From Ligustrum vulgare (Eukaryota; Streptophyta; Magnoliopsida; Lamiales; Oleaceae), in contig OY743169.1 in the NCBI GenBank assembly GCA_963555705.1, forward strand, positions 44,504,124 to 44,568,123: a DNA stretch of 64,000 nt. The letters are read 5' to 3'. Position 1 is the first letter of the stretch, and each line of letters begins with the position of its first letter. The translations under genes and the position numbers were made by a program. Below, one piece after another: positions 59,469 to 64,000 of this stretch. Below the pieces are notes generated by a model. It saw nothing but the letters and a program-made list of their open reading frames with translations. It made no database searches and was not told the origin of the DNA.

Positions 59469-60175
59469 TTGATGCAGGCTCCATCAGTTTCCACAGTGCC
59501 GATAATAGAGCAATTCATAAGGTATCGTCCACCCACATTTGATGGTAGAAATGGTCCACTAGATGTTGAGGAATGGCTACAAACTATCGATAAAATATTC
59601 AGCCACATATCTTTCCCTGAGGATAAGAAGATTATATGTGTTGAGTTAATGCTGGTCAAAAGGGCTGGCTTTTGGTGGGAGTCTGCATCGCGGACTAGAA
59701 CTAAAGAAGAACAGGAAGCTTTAACTTGGGATGAATTTAAAGCCGAGATCAAAGACAAGTTCTTCCCACAAGCCCTTCAAGACCATAAGCAGACTGGATT
59801 TCTGCACTTTACTCGGGGAGAGATACATAACGGATTATGAGAGAACGTTCGAGGAACTATCACGATTTGCTCCACATCTGGTGGAGACTGAGGCTAAAAA
59901 GGCTCGTTGATTTGAGAGAGGCCTATGCTCGGAGATCAGACAAATTGTTAGTTCGCATGAGTTGCCTACCTATCAAGAAGTTTTAAGGAAAGCTCAGGCC
60001 GTGGCTTATGCCAGTTTAAAGTATGGAGGACAGGGTTCCGAGAATGAGCAGGGTAAAAGGAAATGGCACAACCACAATCAAGATCAGAACGCGAACGGGA
60101 GCAACGCGCCTAACAAGAAACCCAACAATAAGCCTAATGGAGGACAAATGTCAAGTTCTAGTCCCTTATACTAGA
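59469..60175 (+). pseudogene. Tekay gag (broken)
   Basis: The frame 59469-59840 carries VPIIEQFIRYRPPTFDGR, PLDVEEWLQTIDKIF, GFWWESASRTRTKEEQEALT and FKAEIKDKFFPQALQDHK. It then shifts frame, continuing FTREIYITDYERTFEELSRF-type sequence to 59960 and an Asn/Lys-rich tail (59962-60174, GKRKWHNHNQDQNANGSNAP). The zinc knuckle is only hinted at near 60220 (GVCYKW) and lacks its remaining residues. Confidence 0.85.
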
Positions 60176-60299
60176 GTGTCAGAAGCCCCATCGTGGGGAG
60201 TGTCTATGGGTAAGGGTGTTTGCTACAAATGGCTCTAGGTCAGCTGGGAACAATGACCAGGCCGAGCAAATCGATCAGACAAAGAAAAGAAAGGTCAGG

Positions 60300-60600
60300 G
60301 TATTCTCTATGACCCATGAGGATGTCAATCGAGATTCTGATGCAAGAGCAAGTATGTTATCAGCATCCCAATAAATTTCATTAAAAACTTTGATGCAACG
60401 TATTATCTGAAGCATGCCTAGCTAGTTCGGAATTAGTAATATTTTCGAGATTAGTATGCCATCCGGAGAAACGATTGATACTGATAGATTTCAATAGTTT
60501 AGTTTTGGGAGTAGTTTTACACGTAATTCAAATGACTAATTATGATGTTAAGAAAAAGTCCATGTCCTTTGAAATCGAAAGGTTATAGCCATAGTAAAGT
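60300..60600 (+). pseudogene. Protease remnant
   Basis: VFSMTHEDVNRDSDARASML at about 60300 is the usual lead into Tekay protease. The catalytic Asp motif is gone and stops follow. The sequence then jumps to the chromodomain tail, which places the pol deletion between about 60560 and 60600. Confidence 0.6.
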
Positions 60601-60704
60601 TGAGGTCACCTAGGAAAAGGAAGAAGATATTCCTACCAAATACCCAAACCTCCTAGAGCAATGAGTTAAACTTCGAGGACGAAATTAGTTTAAGTGTGGA
60701 AGGT
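60600..60704 (+). other. First chromodomain tail and polypurine region
   Basis: VEVT-EKEEDIPTKYPNLLEQ codons at about 60600-60663, then TTCGAGGACGAAATTAGTTT and a purine run to the LTR start at 60705. Confidence 0.7.
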
Positions 60705-60930
60705 TGTAGCGATCGAGAAATTTTCAAATTTGAAAGTTAATTTTACCAAACTTGTCGCTACGACAATCCAACCTTAACGGTCATTATTTTAATAACTAGC
60801 GCTCTTGTCTAGTCATATTAATTATTTTAAGATTCTTAAGAAAGAAATTTAAAATCGTTTAAATCTTTAAGTCCAAATTTAGATTTTAAATTTGTCCTAG
60901 TTTCATTATTTATTTTTAAAATCCAATGGG
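60705..60930 (+). repeat. Partial LTR (first 225 bp)
   Basis: TGTAGCGATCGAGAAATTTTC onward; it breaks off near 60930, where a second copy of the pol end begins. Confidence 0.7.
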
Positions 60931-61072
60931 GTAGACATGGTAGTGATGAGGCTACCTGAGAAAAGAAAGAAGAAAATCTGGCCTAGTACCTAGACATTTT
61001 AGATCAATAATGTTTACAGGAATGTTTAATGTTTAAAATTTCGAGGACGAAATTATTTTAAGGGAGTAAGGT
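60931..61072 (+). other. Second chromodomain tail and polypurine region
   Basis: GATGAGGCTACCTGAGAAAA (ATWEKEEEIW-type, Trp codon changed to TGA), then TTCGAGGACGAAATTATTTT and AAGGGAGTAAGG before the LTR. Confidence 0.7.
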
Positions 61073-63422
61073 TGTAGAACCAAGAATTTTCGTGACTTAT
61101 TTAAATAAATATTATTTATTTTAAAAACGTGTCGCTACAACTTTGCTAATTTATTTTAAAAACAAGTGTTCGTCTAGCCAAGTAAGTAAAAATAAATTTT
61201 TTTTAAGAATCTTAGTCAAATTCCAATTTTATTGAAAGTGTCTTATTTTCATTATTTATTTTTTTAAAGTAAAAGTTTTAATTATTTTAAGTTCAAACTT
61301 TAACTAATTTGAGTCCAAATCCCCAATTTAGAAAATCAAACAATTCATCAACATCCTCACTTCACGATTTTTACCTTCTACACGGACTTTGATTTCCCAA
61401 ATCTTCCCTCAATCCATGTCGTCTCCCCTTTCAAAATTGAATCGAAATTTCTCCCTAAATTCCTCCCAATTATTTATTTAATTAGCTTACCAAAAACTAT
61501 ATCAAAATCGTCCTATAACTCACTATTCACGCCACCACAACCTTTACTGAGATTTACAACAACTCAATCATCCTTGGTATGATAATCTTCTCCTCTCAAT
61601 TCATCAAAATTCGGTTTTGACACAAAATTTCCACATGCTCACTATCTCTAATCCAAACCCATGGAACTAGAGGATGTTCAGAATGTTGCCTTAGTTCAAT
61701 TAATGAATCAAAGGAGATGAGGAAATTCGAAAGCAGAACATCACAATGCACATCACTGCCAGAACCTCCATCACAACTGCCACCTCCTTTACCAAATTCG
61801 GCCACCACCAGAAATCATCACCAACCACCACGGACCGGAAAACACCAATTGAATCCACTGCCTCCAATCCCACATAAACTATTCCTCACACATTGCAACC
61901 TAATCTGCAAACCGAGACACCTCCAACCACCCATTTAAAAAAAAAAAAAATCACCAAACCCAAACTTCACCCAAGCCTCAAACCAGCACTCCGATCTGTA
62001 ACCTCGAATCATCATAGTCGCCACCACACAACCCGCAAACCTCCACTGCCACTTGAAACAACGCCTACTGCAACTTCTAAATCCCCTCAATTTGACACCC
62101 AAAAACCCCAAGAAAAATCACGAATTAGTTATCCGAACCCTTACCGACAACCGCCGATCGACTTGACCCAAACTTTTCGCCAAAAAAAGGCGATTCCCAA
62201 TATCGAACCCAAGCCTCGAATTAACTCGTTTCTCGCACCAAAAAGCCTCAAAATACCTCCTCTCGACCAACCACCAGCTACCTCGATCGTCGCCACGCAG
62301 AGACGGCGATATCACTGCCTACACTGCCGCGCGATTGGAATTTCGGACGAGGGGGATTTCCCCCACCCGATCGTCTCTCTGGTTTAACAGAGGGAGAGAA
62401 ATGAATTTTGTTTTATATATTGTTTGATTTTGAAAAATTTCCTTTTGCCCCCAGTCCTTTTAAAAGTTTGATTTCAGTCCTTTTGTTTTAAATTGTTTTC
62501 TAGTCAGCCCTTTTAGATTCAAAATCATTTATTTCAGTACATCACTCTTAAAAATGTTCATCTCAGCGCTGTAATTTCTGAAAATCTCTGACTTAGTCCC
62601 AAATTTTATTTAATTACTCAAAACAGCCCCATGATTTATTATTTATGTGAACCAGCCCATGATTTCTTACAATTAAACTATTTAGTCCCTAAAGCCTTTT
62701 TAAAATCTTATTATTACACAAAATTCACCATTTTAGACTCGATTGTTCAACGGTCTAATTTTAATTATTTAAATTTATTTTATAGGACTAGACGAGATGC
62801 GAAAGAAATAGGTGTTTTATCCCGTTTGCTCAATACTCAAGAAATAAGGTAAACTCTTATTTACAAATTTATATTTTCAAATGTGCGCATCAATGATTAT
62901 TTGGATTATAAGTTTAGCGTGTATGATTGTGTTCATGAGAATTACTTGTTTTTCAAGCTTGAGACTATGTTACGAGAATTTACTTGTTTAAATGCATGAG
63001 ACTTGAACTTGTATTTTTATTATTTGTTCATGAGACTACTAATGATTGTTAGACACCTGAGACTTGAATATCATGATTATGTGTTTTTAATTTATAATGT
63101 CAAATGATTATTGTGCGTGAGTCTACTGAGTATTTCTTAGTAATACTCACGTTTTTCCAAAAAACAAATTTTGCAGATGACAGAGTTGACGGCGAGGCAT
63201 ACGATGGTGGCTACTAACGAGCCTTTTAAAAATGTTTTATTTGAAATCACAAACTTATTAATTTTTTCAAGTTATTTCCGTTTTCGATCTATTGACAATT
63301 TAAATATTTTTTTATGAAGTTACGTGAATTAAATTTCAGTCATTTTTTCTTAATTATCATTTTGAAAGTTAGTTTGAGATGATGAAGTGACATTCCTGGT
63401 ATTTAGAACTCGGGGCATTACA
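61073..63422 (+). repeat. 3' LTR, 2,350 bp
   Basis: TGTAGAACCAAGAATTTTCG...CTCGGGGCATTACA. Parallel to the truncated 5' LTR. Confidence 0.88.
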
Positions 63423-63784
63423 CATAGGACCTCATATATTATTAGGAATGAGTTTCTTAAATGGATTGGAAGATTACAGTATAAAAAGAGAAGGATTATA
63501 TATAACACATAATAGCCAAACTTATGCAGAAAGGCTGAATGAACAATCAAATAAGCTTTCCATTAGCTTTTTATATACAAGTTACCATTGTGGAAACAAA
63601 TATAACAAACATTAATTGATACAGGAAGTGATAGATCAATATTTAAAAGTTTTTTAATCAAATCATGGAATACTAATAATAAGATAAAAATAACAGGGGT
63701 ACAGGAGAAAGTGCTCATATAATTAATAGTGTTGATAAAGTCTATATAATACTTGGAAATAAGCAAGTAGTAATAAACAAAATA
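63423..63784 (+). pseudogene. Aspartic-protease-like fragment, retroelement or endogenous pararetrovirus
   Basis: A degenerate plus-strand coding remnant. A block near 63435-63480 resembles the C-terminal hydrophobic motif of a retroviral-type protease, and an Asp-Thr-Gly motif in another frame lies near 63619. Stops and frameshifts separate the pieces. The composition is unlike the Tekay and Copia proteases in the window; a caulimovirid-type origin is possible but unproven. Cut on the right by an LTR. Confidence 0.35.
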
Positions 63785-64000
63785 TGTAACGCCCCGAGTT
63801 CCGAGGAGCGCGGGAACGTCACTTTTCTAGATTCTTGAATAAACTTTGTTGCGGAAAATGACTAAATCTTAAATATCGCATTTATTGAATAAAAGTTTAG
63901 CGATAATTCAAATGGAATAAGTAAATTCGTACAAATTTATAAAAATGACAATTCTTGATAAAATGAAATAATTATTTCGAAGTTCACGACTTTAAAAAAA
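63785..64000. repeat. Start of another Tekay-type LTR
   Basis: TGTAACGCCCCGAGTTCCGAG onward resembles the LTR starts at 15387 and 21901, including ttgcggaaaatga. It runs off the window. Confidence 0.75.

Larger units (their letters stand above)
56521..63422 (+). mobile_element. Pol-deleted Tekay derivative with gag (TR-GAG-like), recombined 3' end
   Basis: 5' LTR fragment (56521-58271), decayed PBS, upstream ORF, gag, protease remnant, then directly a chromodomain tail, PPT and LTR start. Next come a second chromodomain tail, PPT and a full LTR (61073-63422). RT, RNase H and integrase are absent. The doubled 3' end shows recombination between two related copies. Confidence 0.75.

Overview
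The window looks like heterochromatin-type DNA from a flowering plant, most likely a dicot. It is AT-rich and almost entirely nested LTR retrotransposons: Ty3 chromoviruses of Tekay/Del type, a second chromovirus lineage, Tat- and Athila-like remnants, and Copia elements. A tRNA-derived SINE cluster and many microsatellites are also present. The species cannot be named from the sequence. No ordinary intron-containing host gene was found. Nearly all gag and pol frames are broken by stops and frameshifts.

Layout. 1-3526: end of a minus-strand Tat-like Ty3 element (gag, PBS, 5' LTR). 4137-9775: a complete but decayed minus-strand chromovirus with LTRs, PBS, PPT and a CCTTG target duplication. 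10393-12620: Copia LTR plus RNase H, minus strand. 12857-15080: a decayed Tekay-type LTR. 15081-15386 and 28366-28561: two halves of one chromoviral gag, split by the element at 15387-28360. 28562-30671: another LTR. 31427-31869: a shrunken Copia LTR. 32329-33180: Tekay-type LTR fragment. 33226-33725: SINE foldback cluster. 33734-39690: plus-strand Copia element split by a 2.95-kb solo LTR. 40450-42418 plus 53628-55870: Athila-like 3' region and LTR, split by an 11.2-kb Tekay element (42419-53627) that itself holds further insertions. 56521-63422: a plus-strand Tekay derivative with gag but almost no pol. 63423-63784: a broken pararetrovirus- or retroelement-like protease fragment. 63785-64000: start of one more LTR.

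The centre of interest is 15387-28360. It has the full architecture of a recent LTR retrotransposon: two 3,229-bp LTRs that differ at about nine positions noticed by eye, the 5-bp target duplication AGATA, an initiator-Met-type PBS, and the family's polypurine tract. Its 3.3-kb interior holds no gag or pol. Instead it carries, antisense to the retroelement, two intact intronless ORFs. One is a 183-residue basic cysteine-finger protein resembling the nucleic-acid-binding proteins of some plant RNA viruses. The other is a complete 217-residue LOG-type cytokinin-activating enzyme. Both ORFs are preceded by the same TATA-like decamer, and the second is followed by three related stem-loops and a poly(A) signal. 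This reads as a mobile, self-contained two-gene cargo module carried by a non-autonomous Tekay-type element. A family member with gag-pol lies in the same window at 42419-53627. A solo LTR of the same family (24155-27380, TSD GTGGC) later landed in the element's own 5' LTR.
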